Shown one piece after another: positions 8,817 through 17,992 of a stretch of DNA of 64,000 nucleotides. Where the stretch lies: contig JAEUMY010000010.1 in NCBI GenBank assembly GCA_016791265.1, positions 124,001 to 188,000 on the forward strand. The letters are read 5' to 3'. Each line of letters opens with the position of its first letter. The stretch's first letter is position 1. A program made the position numbers and the translations under genes. The notes beneath the pieces were generated by a model. That model was not told where the DNA came from. It searched no databases and was given only the letters and a program-made list of their open reading frames with translations. Origin of the DNA: Betaproteobacteria bacterium (GTDB lineage Bacteria; Pseudomonadota; Gammaproteobacteria; Burkholderiales; Usitatibacteraceae).

Positions 8817-9593
8817 GTGGCCGACGCCTTGCCGGTGCTGCTCGGCGGCGCCTTGCTGGCCGGCATCGTGTCGGGCGCGCACTGCGGAGCGATGTGCGGC
8901 GGCATCGCCGGCGCGCTGCAGGGGGATGCGAGTATTCGCCTGCACCGTTCGCGGCGGATGGCCATATGGGCCAGTCTCGTCACCGCCTTGCCCCACAACG
9001 CGGGCCGCATCGCGAGCTATGCGCTGGCCGGCGCCGTCGCCGGCGCCGCGGGCAGCGGATGGATCAGTGTTCACGACAGCGCGTGGCTGCGCCAGTCGCT
9101 GTTCGCACTCGCCAACCTGCTGCTCATCGCGCTTGGTGTGTCGCTGATGTTTCGCCGCCAGCTCGCCAACGCGGCCGAGCGTTGGGGCGGCGGGCTGTGG
9201 CGCTGCGTGCGTCCACTGGCCGCGCGCCTGATGACGAACCCCCGACCGTCGCGGCGCGTGCTCCTGGGCTTTCTCTGGGGCGCGATGCCCTGCGCGCTCA
9301 TTTACGCGATGCTGCTGTCGGCGCTGGCTTCGGCCTCCGCCGTCGATGGCGCGCTCTTGATGCTGGCGTTTGGTGTCGGCACACTGCCCAACCTGCTTGC
9401 CATCGGGTTGGCGTGGTCGCTGCCGTCATCAGGCGTCTTGCGAATATTCGCAAGAGACGGCGTGGCCGCGATTCCGTTCAAGGCGCTCGCCGGCGCCGTC
9501 ATGCTGGCCTTCGGCGTTGTCGGCTTGTTTCGCCTGCCGGCACTGGTGCAGTGGCACGGCATGACGACGCTGTGTCATCCGGGGTTGCTGTGA
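8817..9593 (+). CDS. TauE/SafE-like membrane protein of the cco cluster
   Basis: 258 aa, GTG start one base after the hemN stop. About six membrane helices with the cytochrome-biogenesis-type sulfite exporter motifs GIVSGAHCGAMCGGIAGAL and LLGFLWGAMPCALIYAML, whose paired Cys residues resemble those of CcdA/CcoH-like copper or thiol handling proteins. Location between hemN and ccoI supports a role in cbb3 oxidase assembly. It carries one exact palindrome (9440, LRIFAR) and one near copy (8928, ASIR). Confidence 0.85.
   Translation: MADALPVLLGGALLAGIVSGAHCGAMCGGIAGALQGDASIRLHRSRRMAIWASLVTALPHNAGRIASYALAGAVAGAAGSGWISVHDSAWLRQSLFALANLLLIALGVSLMFRRQLANAAERWGGGLWRCVRPLAARLMTNPRPSRRVLLGFLWGAMPCALIYAMLLSALASASAVDGALLMLAFGVGTLPNLLAIGLAWSLPSSGVLRIFARDGVAAIPFKALAGAVMLAFGVVGLFRLPALVQWHGMTTLCHPGLL
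9440..9451. repeat. GCGAATATTCGC palindrome copy 3
   Basis: Exact copy in the TauE/SafE-like gene, R-I-F-A frame; flanks extend it to CTTGCGAATATTCGCAAG. Confidence 0.97.
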
Positions 9594-12088
9594 GCGGCGC
9601 CTGCTTCCACTGCGGCGAGGCCAACCCGCCCGGTGCGCGCTTCAGCTTCGCGGTCGATGGCGCGCCGCGACACTTCTGCTGCGTCGGGTGCCAGTCGGTG
9701 GCGGAGACCATCGTCGAAGCCGGCATGGCGGATTTCTATCGCCGCCGCGAAAGAGCCGGCGTGCGGCCGGGCGCGCGGATCCCTGCCGCGCTGGACCAAT
9801 ACGACGATCCGGCCGCGCAGGCCGCCTTGGCGGTTGACCAGGATCGCGAATATTCGCAAGCCGATCTGCTCATCGACGGCATGACCTGCGCCGCTTGCGC
9901 GTGGCTCGCGGAACGAAGCTTGAAGCGCGTGCCGGGTGTCAAAAGCGCGACGGTGCAGTACGCCACCGGTCGTGCGTGCGTCACCTGGGCGTCGGCGCAA
10001 ACACCGCTGTCGTCGCTCCTTGAAACGCTCGGTCGTGTCGGCTTCGATGCCCGCCCCGCCGACCGCGCGCAAGACCCTGGGCTGGCCCGCCGCGCCGCCC
10101 GCCGTGAACTGCTGGAGTGGCTCGTGGCCGGGCTCGGCATGATGCAGGTGATGATGTACGCCGTGCCGGTGTATCTCGCGCCACCGGGCGAGATCAGCGA
10201 CGAGTTCCATCAACTGATGCGCTGGGCGAGCCTCGTGCTCACGCTCCCGGTGGTGTTCTATTCCGCGCGCCGCTTCTTCGCCAACGCATGGCGCGACCTC
10301 CGCGCCGGGCAGATCGGCATGGATGTGCCGGTGGCCTTGGCACTGGCCCTCACCTTCGCCGCGAGCACCGTGGCGACTCTGACCGGCGAGGGTCATGTGT
10401 ACTTCGACTCGATCACCATGTTCGTGTTTCTGCTGTTGGGCGCGCGCTTTCTGGAGGCCCGCGCGCGACGCCGCGCCGCGCGCGCGATGGAGCGCCTGGC
10501 CCCTGCGCTGCCCCCGCTCGTGGAGCGGCTCACCCGGTGGCCGGCCAGTGAAGCCAGCGAACGCGTCGCCGGCACGCGGCTCGCCATCGGCGACATCATC
10601 CGCATCCCCGCGGGCGGCACCGTGCCCGCCGATGCCGTGGTGCTTTCCGGCACGGGCTTCATGGATGAATCGCTGCTCACCGGCGAAGCGCGTCCAATCG
10701 AGCGCGCACCGGGTGCTGCTGTGCTGGGCGGCAGCCTCAACACCGGCTCGCCGCTCATTGCCCGCGTCACGCGAACGGGTGAAGCGTCCACGCTGGCGCA
10801 GCTGGCGCGTCTGGCGCGGCGCGCCTTGTCAGCGCGCCCGCCGGCGGACGCCCTCGCCCGCGGCCTCGCAGGCGGATTTTCCATCGCCGTGCTGGCGCTG
10901 GCGGCACTCACCTTGTTCCTCTGGTGGCCCGGTGACGCCGCGTTTGAACACGCCGTCGCCGTGCTGGTGGTGACCTGCCCCTGCGCGCTGGCGCTGGCGC
11001 AACCGGCGGCATGGGCCTCGGCTTCGGGCCGGCTTTCGCAATGGGGACTGCTGACCGTCACACCGCGCGCGCTCGATGCATTGAACGGCATCACCGATGT
11101 CGTCCTGGACAAGACCGGCACGCTCACCGAATCGCGGCTCACCTTGGCGGCCGTGAGCGCGACCGGCGGATCAAGCGCCAGCGAGTGCATGGCGCTCGCG
11201 GCGCGGCTGGAAGCGGGTTCCACGCATCCCATCGCGCAAGCCTTTCTCCGCAACGCCGCAAGTTCGCCTTGCGAATATTCGCACGCCCCGATACAGATCA
11301 CGCACGTTCCCGGCCAAGGCGTGGAGGCGACAGTCGACGGCGAACCGGTGCGTCTGGGCGGCGAGCGCTTTGTCGCAGCCATCGCCGGGCCCAGCCCGAT
11401 GACGCCCATCGCGGACAAGCTCGCCATCCGCATTCACCTCGGCAGCACCAAGGGCTGGCTGGCGAGTTTCGTACTCACGGCGCCGCTCCGCGCCGATGCT
11501 TCCGCCGCCGTCGCCGCGCTCGGCCGTGCCGGCATCGACGTTCACCTGCTCTCCGGCGACGACGACCGCGTTGCGCGACAGGTGGCCGGCCTTGCGAATA
11601 TTCGCAATGCGCGCGGCGGAGTCCTCCCCGATGAGAAGCGCGCCTACGTCGCCGCGCTGCAGGCGAAAGGAAAGCGCGTTCTCATGGTTGGCGACGGCTG
11701 CAACGACGCGCCCGTCCTGGCCCAGGCCGATGCGGCCATCGCGCTGGCCGAGGGCCGCGATGGCGCCGATCTGGCGCGCGCGCAAGCGGATCTGCTGCTG
11801 ACGTCCGGACGGCTCTCGCGCATTCCAATGGCGCTCAGGCTTGCGGACGCCTCGCGCGGCGTGATGCGCCAGAACCTCGCCTGGGCGCTCGCCTACAACC
11901 TCTGCTCGGTGCCGCTCGCGATGGCAGGGCTGATTCATCCCTGGGTCGCGGCGCTCGGCATGTCGGCGAGCTCGCTCCTGGTGGTCATGAACGCCGCGCG
12001 CCTGCTGGAGTTCTCACCGGAAGGCGACGCAGTCCACCGGGCGCCTGACACCCTGCTCGCCGCCGCGGTACCCGCCGGCGACGACTGA
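9590..12088 (+). CDS. ccoI: Cu+-exporting P1B-type ATPase for cbb3 assembly
   Basis: 832 aa P-type ATPase (FixI/CcoI), which pumps copper across the inner membrane for cbb3 oxidase maturation. GTG start overlaps the previous stop (GTGA). Visible in order: an N-terminal zinc-ribbon-like Cys block (CFHCGE, CCVGC), a heavy-metal domain with GMTCAAC, membrane helices, the TGE actuator loop (LLTGEARPIE), the ion-binding CPC (VTCPCALALAQP), the phosphorylation motif DKTGTLTE, and VGDGCNDAPVL. Remarkably it carries three exact palindrome copies in two reading frames (REYSQ, CEYSH, LANIRN), all in loops or variable cytoplasmic parts. Confidence 0.96.
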   Translation: MSGACFHCGEANPPGARFSFAVDGAPRHFCCVGCQSVAETIVEAGMADFYRRRERAGVRPGARIPAALDQYDDPAAQAALAVDQDREYSQADLLIDGMTCAACAWLAERSLKRVPGVKSATVQYATGRACVTWASAQTPLSSLLETLGRVGFDARPADRAQDPGLARRAARRELLEWLVAGLGMMQVMMYAVPVYLAPPGEISDEFHQLMRWASLVLTLPVVFYSARRFFANAWRDLRAGQIGMDVPVALALALTFAASTVATLTGEGHVYFDSITMFVFLLLGARFLEARARRRAARAMERLAPALPPLVERLTRWPASEASERVAGTRLAIGDIIRIPAGGTVPADAVVLSGTGFMDESLLTGEARPIERAPGAAVLGGSLNTGSPLIARVTRTGEASTLAQLARLARRALSARPPADALARGLAGGFSIAVLALAALTLFLWWPGDAAFEHAVAVLVVTCPCALALAQPAAWASASGRLSQWGLLTVTPRALDALNGITDVVLDKTGTLTESRLTLAAVSATGGSSASECMALAARLEAGSTHPIAQAFLRNAASSPCEYSHAPIQITHVPGQGVEATVDGEPVRLGGERFVAAIAGPSPMTPIADKLAIRIHLGSTKGWLASFVLTAPLRADASAAVAALGRAGIDVHLLSGDDDRVARQVAGLANIRNARGGVLPDEKRAYVAALQAKGKRVLMVGDGCNDAPVLAQADAAIALAEGRDGADLARAQADLLLTSGRLSRIPMALRLADASRGVMRQNLAWALAYNLCSVPLAMAGLIHPWVAALGMSASSLLVVMNAARLLEFSPEGDAVHRAPDTLLAAAVPAGDD
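9846..9857. repeat. GCGAATATTCGC palindrome copy 4
   Basis: Exact copy in ccoI, E-Y-S frame, just before the heavy-metal-binding domain. Confidence 0.97.
11271..11282. repeat. GCGAATATTCGC palindrome copy 5
   Basis: Exact copy in ccoI, E-Y-S frame, in the variable part of the nucleotide-binding domain. Confidence 0.97.
11594..11605. repeat. GCGAATATTCGC palindrome copy 6
   Basis: Exact copy in ccoI, A-N-I-R frame, flanked as TTGCGAATATTCGCAA. Confidence 0.97.
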
Positions 12089-12099
12089 CGAGACCGGGC

Positions 12100-12282
12100 A
12101 TGGAGTCGCTCTTTCTCCTCATCCCCCTGTCGGTGCTGGCCGTGTTCGGCATCGGCTGGCTGCTTTGGCGCGCGGTGGACGGCGGCCAATTCGATGATTT
12201 GGACACCCCAGGCCAGGCGATTCTCATGGATGACGATCGCCCACCGCCGGTCAAGCATCCCGGTGATCCGCCCGCACCTTGA
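12100..12282 (+). CDS. ccoS: cbb3 oxidase maturation protein CcoS
   Basis: 60 aa. A single N-terminal membrane helix ([20 protein letters not shown]) is followed by [20 protein letters not shown], the typical CcoS signature. CcoS proteins are needed for cofactor insertion into cbb3 oxidase. It follows ccoI by 11 bp and overlaps the FNR box that precedes ccoN. Confidence 0.93.
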   Translation: MESLFLLIPLSVLAVFGIGWLLWRAVDGGQFDDLDTPGQAILMDDDRPPPVKHPGDPPAP

Positions 12283-12292
12283 CCCATATCAA
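12279..12292. promoter_or_regulatory. FNR box upstream of ccoN
   Basis: TTGACCCATATCAA matches TTGAT-N4-ATCAA with one mismatch. It overlaps the end of ccoS and is centred about 68 bp before the ccoN ATG, a position suited to activation. Confidence 0.8.
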
Positions 12293-12353
12293 ATTGCCGC
12301 GCCGCAGCACGTTCATCATTCCTTTCAACATCCTCCACCACTCCCTCTCGCCC

Positions 12354-13823
12354 ATGCAAACCGCCAACACCTACAACTACAAGGTCGTCCGGCAATTCGC
12401 CGTGATGACCGTCATCTGGGGCATCGTCGGCATGCTGGTCGGCGTCATCATCGCCGCCCAGCTGATCTGGCCTGACCTCACCGCCGGCATCTCGTGGCTG
12501 TCCTACGGTCGCCTGCGTCCCCTCCACACCAACGCGGTCATCTTCGCCTTTGGAGGTTCGGCGCTGTTCGCGACGTCGTATTACGTCGTGCAGCGCACCT
12601 GCCAGGTGCGATTGCTGTCCGACGGCCTCGCCGCCTTCACCTTCTGGGGCTGGCAGGTTGTCATCCTGCTGGCGGCCGTGACCCTGCCGCTCGGCATCAC
12701 CAGTGGCAAGGAATACGCCGAACTGGAGTGGCCGATCGACATCCTGATCACGGTGGTGTGGGTGTCCTACGCGATCGTGTTCTTCGGCACCATCGCCAAG
12801 CGGAAGACGCCGCATATCTACGTGGCCAACTGGTTCTACGGCGCCTTCATCCTGACGGTCGCTCTCCTGCATCTGGTCAACAGCGCCGCGATGCCGGCGA
12901 GCTTCTGGAAGTCCTACTCGGCCTATGCCGGCGTACAGGACGCGATGATCCAGTGGTGGTATGGCCACAATGCGGTGGGCTTCTTCCTCACCGCCGGCTT
13001 CCTCGGGATCATGTACTACTTCGTGCCGAAGCAGGCCGACCGTCCGGTGTATTCCTATCGCCTGTCGGTGGTGCATTTCTGGGCGCTGATCTTCACCTAC
13101 ATGTGGGCCGGCCCGCACCACCTGCACTACACGGCGCTGCCTGACTGGACGCAAAGCCTTGGCATGCTGTTCTCGCTCATCCTGCTGGCACCCTCCTGGG
13201 GCGGCATGATCAACGGCATCATGACCCTCTCGGGTGCGTGGCACAAACTGCGTGACGACCCGATACTCAAGTTCCTCATCGTGTCGCTGTCGTTCTACGG
13301 CATGTCGACCTTCGAGGGCCCGATGATGTCCATCAAGACGGTGAATGCGCTGTCGCACTACACCGACTGGACCATCGGCCACGTTCACTCGGGTGCCCTG
13401 GGCTGGGTGGCGTTCATCTCCATCGGCTCGATCTACTACCTGCTGCCGCGCCTCTTCGGCCGCGAGCAGATGCACTCGGTGAAGGCGATCTCGCTCCACT
13501 TCTGGATCGCGACCATCGGGGTGGTGCTGTATATCGCCGCGATGTGGATCGCCGGGGTCATGCAAGGCCTCATGTGGCGCGCCATCAACGCCGACGGGAC
13601 GCTCACCTACACCTTCGTCGAAAGCGTGAAGGCGACCTATCCCTACTACATGATCCGGCTGCTGGGCGGCGTGCTGTTCTTCGCCGGGATGCTGATCATG
13701 CTGTGGAACATGCTGAAGACCATCGGCGCCGGCAAGGCCTACGACGCACCGATTCCGGAACTCGCGCCCGATCACTCCGCGCACGGCGGCAGCACCGCCG
13801 CACCGGCCGCCCAGGGAGCCTGA
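12354..13823 (+). CDS. ccoN: cbb3-type cytochrome c oxidase subunit I
   Basis: Catalytic heme-copper subunit that reduces oxygen in the inner membrane at low oxygen tension. ATG at 12354 ([15 protein letters not shown]) gives 489 aa; an upstream TTG would lie inside the FNR box. About 12 membrane helices; the ligand His residues are visible in [50 protein letters not shown] and [16 protein letters not shown]. First gene of ccoNOQP. It carries no palindrome copy. Confidence 0.97.
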   Translation: MQTANTYNYKVVRQFAVMTVIWGIVGMLVGVIIAAQLIWPDLTAGISWLSYGRLRPLHTNAVIFAFGGSALFATSYYVVQRTCQVRLLSDGLAAFTFWGWQVVILLAAVTLPLGITSGKEYAELEWPIDILITVVWVSYAIVFFGTIAKRKTPHIYVANWFYGAFILTVALLHLVNSAAMPASFWKSYSAYAGVQDAMIQWWYGHNAVGFFLTAGFLGIMYYFVPKQADRPVYSYRLSVVHFWALIFTYMWAGPHHLHYTALPDWTQSLGMLFSLILLAPSWGGMINGIMTLSGAWHKLRDDPILKFLIVSLSFYGMSTFEGPMMSIKTVNALSHYTDWTIGHVHSGALGWVAFISIGSIYYLLPRLFGREQMHSVKAISLHFWIATIGVVLYIAAMWIAGVMQGLMWRAINADGTLTYTFVESVKATYPYYMIRLLGGVLFFAGMLIMLWNMLKTIGAGKAYDAPIPELAPDHSAHGGSTAAPAAQGA

Positions 13824-13827
13824 GAAC

Positions 13828-14448
13828 ATGAAATTCACCCACGAAACCATTGAACGCAATATCGGCTGGATGGCCGTCCTGGTGGTGCTGGTCGTCAGCG
13901 TTGGCGGCCTGGTCGAGATCGTGCCGCTCTTCTTCCAGAAGTCGACCACGCAACCGGTCGCCGGTTTGAAACCCTACGGCGCGCTGGAGCTGGCCGGTCG
14001 GGACATCTATGTCCGCGAAGGTTGTTACAACTGCCACTCGCAGATGATCCGGCCGTTCCGCGCCGAGACCGAGCGCTACGGCCACTACTCGGTGGCGGGC
14101 GAATTTGTCTATGACCGTCCGTTCCAGTGGGGCTCCAAGCGCACCGGGCCGGATCTGCACCGAGTCGGCGGCCGCTACAACGACGAGTGGCATCGCCTGC
14201 ATCTGCGCAACCCGCGCGACCTGGTGCCGGAGTCGAACATGCCCGCCTATGGCTGGCTGCAGCGCACGCCGCTGGAGCCGGACTCGATCACGCCCAAGAT
14301 GCGCGCGCTGCAAACGCTGGGCGTGCCCTACACCGAGGCCGACGTCGCCGGCGCCGCCGCGCTGCTGAAAGGCAAGACCGAGGAAGACGCGCTGGTGGCC
14401 TACCTGCAGGGACTGGGCACCGCGCTCAAGCCCGCACCGAAACAGTGA
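13828..14448 (+). CDS. ccoO: cbb3 oxidase monoheme cytochrome c subunit II
   Basis: 206 aa, one N-terminal membrane anchor ([23 protein letters not shown]) and a periplasmic c-type cytochrome domain with the heme motif CYNCH and a distal Met in [10 protein letters not shown]. It relays electrons to CcoN. Four bases after ccoN. Confidence 0.97.
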   Translation: MKFTHETIERNIGWMAVLVVLVVSVGGLVEIVPLFFQKSTTQPVAGLKPYGALELAGRDIYVREGCYNCHSQMIRPFRAETERYGHYSVAGEFVYDRPFQWGSKRTGPDLHRVGGRYNDEWHRLHLRNPRDLVPESNMPAYGWLQRTPLEPDSITPKMRALQTLGVPYTEADVAGAAALLKGKTEEDALVAYLQGLGTALKPAPKQ

Positions 14449-14458
14449 GGACAGGAAC

Positions 14459-14641
14459 ATGGATGACATCAATTTTCTTCGCACCCTGGTGACCGTGGCG
14501 AGTTTCATCGCCTTCGTCGCGATCGTGGCCTGGGCCTGGTCGCCGAAGCAGCGCAGCCGCTTCAACGAAGCCGCGCAGCTTCCGTTCGCCGATGACGCTC
14601 GGCCGGATAACGACACCGCACGCATGGAGAACCGGTCATGA
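14459..14641 (+). CDS. ccoQ: cbb3 oxidase small subunit CcoQ
   Basis: 60 aa with one membrane helix (LVTVASFIAFVAIVAWAW) followed by the charged SPKQRSRFNEAAQLPF typical of CcoQ. It helps stabilise the cbb3 complex. It overlaps ccoP by ATGA. Confidence 0.94.
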   Translation: MDDINFLRTLVTVASFIAFVAIVAWAWSPKQRSRFNEAAQLPFADDARPDNDTARMENRS

Positions 14642-15543
14642 GCGACTTCACCAGTGATTTCTGGGGCCTCTTCGTCGCGGCGGCCACGCTGGTCAGCATC
14701 GTGGGCTGCGGCGTGTTGCTGTGGACGCAGACGACCAAGCGTCCGCCCACGGGCGTCAAGGCTGAGCTGCACGGCAACGTGTGGGACGGCGACCTTCAGG
14801 AGTACAACAACCCGCTGCCGCGCTGGTGGATGTGGCTCTTCTACATCACCATCGTGTTTTCGCTCCTCTACCTGGTGTTCTATCCGGGTCTTGGCTCGTT
14901 CGCGGGCAAGAGCGGGTGGTCGTCGGCAGCCGCCTATCAAGCCGAGATGAAGGCGGCGGAGGCGCAGTACGGTCCGATCTTCAATCAGTTCGCCGGCATG
15001 GATCTCGCGCAAGTGGCGAAGGACCCGAAAGCGCGCGCGATGGGCGAGCGCCTCTTCCAGAACCATTGCGCCCAGTGCCACGGTGCGGATGCGGGTGGCG
15101 CCATCGGCTTTCCCAATCTGCGCGACAACGACTGGCTGTATGGCAGCGACCCGGCCATCATCAAGACCTCCATCGCCGAAGGCCGCAACGGCATCATGCC
15201 GCCACTGGGCGAGGCGGTCGGCGGCGAGCCCGGCATCGCGCAAGTGACCCACTACGTGCGCTCGCTGTCCAGCCTGCCGCATGACGCCTCGCTCGCGAAG
15301 GAAGGGGCGACGAAATTCGCGCTCTGCGCCGCGTGCCACGGCGCCGACGCGAAGGGCAATCCGGCCATGGGCGCGCCCAACCTCACCGACGGCGTGTGGC
15401 TGTACAGCAGCTCCGAAGCCAGCATCGCCGAGTCGATCCGGCTTGGCCGCAACAACCGCATGCCTGGGCAGAAGGAGTTCCTCGGCGAAGCCAAGGTGCA
15501 TTTGCTGGCGGCGTACGTGTATTCGTTGTCTGAGAAGAAATGA
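14638..15543 (+). CDS. ccoP: cbb3 oxidase diheme cytochrome c subunit III
   Basis: 301 aa. Two N-terminal membrane helices (about residues 10-28 and 60-80, the latter after NPLPRWWMWLFYITIVFS) and two periplasmic heme-c domains with CAQCH and CAACH motifs. Accepts electrons from soluble cytochrome c for the oxidase. Last structural gene of ccoNOQP; followed by a 150-bp gap with an inverted repeat. Confidence 0.97.
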   Translation: MSDFTSDFWGLFVAAATLVSIVGCGVLLWTQTTKRPPTGVKAELHGNVWDGDLQEYNNPLPRWWMWLFYITIVFSLLYLVFYPGLGSFAGKSGWSSAAAYQAEMKAAEAQYGPIFNQFAGMDLAQVAKDPKARAMGERLFQNHCAQCHGADAGGAIGFPNLRDNDWLYGSDPAIIKTSIAEGRNGIMPPLGEAVGGEPGIAQVTHYVRSLSSLPHDASLAKEGATKFALCAACHGADAKGNPAMGAPNLTDGVWLYSSSEASIAESIRLGRNNRMPGQKEFLGEAKVHLLAAYVYSLSEKK

Positions 15544-15690
15544 GGGGTAGGCGGGAGGCGGAAGGCGGGAACTGGGCGGGTCGAACGCTGCGAATATTCG
15601 CGAGAATCCTTGGCCCGGTGAACCGGAAGCGGTGGAACCGCTAATGTCGGCCCTCCGCCTACCGCCTCCCGCCCTTCGCCTCCCCAAACA
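15542..15690. repeat. GC-rich inverted repeat around a palindrome, ccoP-ccoG gap
   Basis: The gap holds GGCGGGAGGCGG-rich arms near 15549-15570 and complementary CCGCCTCCCGCC-rich arms near 15655-15685, with an exact palindrome copy between them. It could form a large hairpin that reduces read-through from ccoP into ccoG or stabilises upstream mRNA. Confidence 0.6.
15590..15601. repeat. GCGAATATTCGC palindrome copy 7
   Basis: Exact intergenic copy between ccoP and ccoG. Confidence 0.97.
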
Positions 15691-15693
15691 CCC

Positions 15694-17154
15694 ATGTCCA
15701 CCCCGCCCAACAAAGTCATCCCCCTGATCCAGGCCGCGGCAGAGCCACCCGGCCAGGATGACGCCGACCAGTCGCTCTACGAAGTCCGCAAGAAAATCTA
15801 CCCGCGCGCCGTGCATGGCTGGTTCGCCGGCTGGCGCTGGGCGCTGGTGTGGGCCACCCAGCTGGTGTATTACGTCACGCCCTGGCTCACCTGGAACGAG
15901 CGCCAGGCGGTGCTGTTCGATCTGGGCACACGCAAGTTCTACATCTTCGGTGTCGTCTTCTGGCCGCAGGACTTCATCTACCTCACCATCCTGCTCTTGA
16001 TCTCGGCGTACTCACTGTTCCTCTTCACCGCCGTGGCGGGGCGATTGTGGTGCGGCTACGCCTGCCCGCAGACGGTGTACACCGAAATCTTTCTCTGGAT
16101 CGAGCGCAAGATCGAGGGCGACCGCGTCGCGCGCATGAAGCTGGATGAGGGCCCGCTCACCGCGCGCAAAGTCGGGTTGAAGGCGGCCAAACACGGCGTG
16201 TGGGTCGCCGTGTCACTCTGGACCGGCTTCACCCTCGTGGGGTACTTCACGCCCATCCACGAACTGGGCGGGCTGGTGATAAAGCTCGGTACCGGCCCGT
16301 GGGAAACGTTCTGGATCCTCTTCTACGCCTTCGCCACCTATGGCAACGCCGGCTGGATGCGCGAACAGGTGTGCAAATACATGTGCCCCTACGCCCGCTT
16401 TCAGGGCGCGATGTTCGACAAGGACACGCTGGTCATCACCTACGACGAGGAGCGCGGCGAGCCACGCGGCGCGCGTGGCAAGAAGGTGGACTACAAGGCC
16501 AAGGGGCTGGGCGCCTGCGTCGACTGCGAAATCTGCGTGCAGGTGTGCCCCACCGGCATCGACATCCGAAAGGGCCAGCAGTACGAGTGCATCGGCTGCG
16601 CGGCCTGCATCGACGGCTGCGACCAGGTCATGGACAAGATGGGTTACGCGCGTGGCTTGATCCGCTATGCCACCGACAATTCCGTCAAAGGGCATTTCGG
16701 CTGGCAGGAAATGATGAAGCGCGTGTTCCGCCCCCGCGTGCTGGTCTACACGGCCGTGCTCTGGATCATCATCATCGCCACGCTGGTGTCGCTCTGGATG
16801 CGTGTGCCGGTGAAAGTCGATGTGGTCCGCGACCGCGCCATTCTCGCCCGGGAAGTGGAAGGTCAGATCGAGAACGTCTATCGCCTGCAGGTCATGAACA
16901 CCGAGGAAGTCGCGCGCCACTTCACCGTCACCGCAAGCGGCATCCAAGGCATCGGCATCGCCGGCATCGAGCAGCCCACCGCCATCGGCCCGGCGGCGTC
17001 GAAATGGCTCACGGTGCGGTTGCGCATCCCGCCCGAGGCCGTGAAGAAGGGCACGCACCGCATCGAGTTCCACATCACCGCGAGCGACGCTGGCGGACAA
17101 CCCCGTCCGGACGTATTCTCGCTGCATGAAAAATCCGTCTTCTACCGGCCCTGA
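15694..17154 (+). CDS. ccoG: cbb3 oxidase accessory ferredoxin-type protein CcoG
   Basis: 486 aa polyferredoxin-like membrane protein (FixG/RdxA family) that assists copper handling during cbb3 biogenesis. About five membrane helices, a CGYACPQT motif, CKYMCPYARFQ, and two 4Fe-4S motifs (CVDCEICVQVCPTGIDIR and CIGCAACIDGCD), followed by a C-terminal periplasmic Ig-like domain. ATG start after the inverted-repeat gap. Confidence 0.95.
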   Translation: MSTPPNKVIPLIQAAAEPPGQDDADQSLYEVRKKIYPRAVHGWFAGWRWALVWATQLVYYVTPWLTWNERQAVLFDLGTRKFYIFGVVFWPQDFIYLTILLLISAYSLFLFTAVAGRLWCGYACPQTVYTEIFLWIERKIEGDRVARMKLDEGPLTARKVGLKAAKHGVWVAVSLWTGFTLVGYFTPIHELGGLVIKLGTGPWETFWILFYAFATYGNAGWMREQVCKYMCPYARFQGAMFDKDTLVITYDEERGEPRGARGKKVDYKAKGLGACVDCEICVQVCPTGIDIRKGQQYECIGCAACIDGCDQVMDKMGYARGLIRYATDNSVKGHFGWQEMMKRVFRPRVLVYTAVLWIIIIATLVSLWMRVPVKVDVVRDRAILAREVEGQIENVYRLQVMNTEEVARHFTVTASGIQGIGIAGIEQPTAIGPAASKWLTVRLRIPPEAVKKGTHRIEFHITASDAGGQPRPDVFSLHEKSVFYRP

Positions 17155-17167
17155 GGAGTCGAAGGCC

Positions 17168-17677
17168 ATGACCGCACCCACCATCACCGCCCAACCATCA
17201 CGCCCCTGGTACCGCGAGACCTGGCCTTGGCTTCTCATGCTGGGGCCGGCCATCGTCGTGGTCGCGGGCTTCATCACCCTGTACTACGCCATCGTGAGCT
17301 TTGACGGCATGGTGGCCGACGATTACTACAAGCGCGGCCTCACCGTGAACCAGGACATCTCCCGCCTGGAACGCGCGAAGGCGCTCGGCATCACCGCCCA
17401 GCTGACCCACGAAGCCGCGGTCCGGCAGGTGCGAGCAACCGTCGCGGGCAAGGCCGACTTCCCGGCGACGCTGACGCTTCGCTTCATGCACCCCACGCGT
17501 GCCGGCAGCGACCAGCGCCTGACCCTGAACCGCGTATCCCCGGGCCGCTACGAGGCTGCCCTGCTGTTGCCGCCGCTCTCGAAGTGGAACGTGCAGCTGG
17601 ATGGCGCCGACTGGGCGCTGGCCGGTGAATGGACCGACACGGCGCAGCGCGCGCTGACCCTGGGCACGCAGCCATGA
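17168..17677 (+). CDS. fixH: FixH family protein
   Basis: About 169 aa. One membrane helix (LLMLGPAIVVVAGFITLYYAI) followed by FDGMVADDYYKRGLTVNQ, the FixH signature, and a periplasmic beta-sandwich. FixH/CcoH works with CcoI in cbb3 assembly. The ATG at 17168 is preferred; an in-frame ATG at 17126 lies inside ccoG and would add 14 residues. Confidence 0.92.
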   Translation: MTAPTITAQPSRPWYRETWPWLLMLGPAIVVVAGFITLYYAIVSFDGMVADDYYKRGLTVNQDISRLERAKALGITAQLTHEAAVRQVRATVAGKADFPATLTLRFMHPTRAGSDQRLTLNRVSPGRYEAALLLPPLSKWNVQLDGADWALAGEWTDTAQRALTLGTQP

Positions 17678-17982
17678 AGCAGCGCCTGATGTGGGTGCTG
17701 TGGCCGGCCTTCCTCATGGCGGGCGCCGCCGAGGTGCTGCTCTTCGCCTTCATCGATCCGCAGGACATTCACGTGCATGGCGCGCCGCTGGCGTGGAGCC
17801 GTGAGGCCATCTACACCGTCTCATTCTTCGTGCTGTGGGGCGTCACCACCGCCTCCAGCGCGCTCACCGTGTTTCTCTCGGCCTCGCCATTCGAAGTGAA
17901 TCGCTGCCCGCTGCCCACCGACAACCGGCCCGACGGCTGCCCCAAGCAGGCGTGCGCACCGACTGGCGAAAGCAGCGCCTGA
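17674..17982 (+). CDS. Small membrane protein of the cco cluster
   Basis: 102 aa, start overlaps the fixH stop (ATGA), so it is translationally coupled. Two membrane helices (about 5-26 and 45-68) and a Cys-containing C-terminal tail (RCPLPTDNRPDGCPKQAC). Homologous short proteins often end cco/fix clusters, but no function is established; the tail cysteines could bind metal. Confidence 0.8.
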   Translation: MKQRLMWVLWPAFLMAGAAEVLLFAFIDPQDIHVHGAPLAWSREAIYTVSFFVLWGVTTASSALTVFLSASPFEVNRCPLPTDNRPDGCPKQACAPTGESSA

Positions 17983-17992
17983 GCGCGACCGC

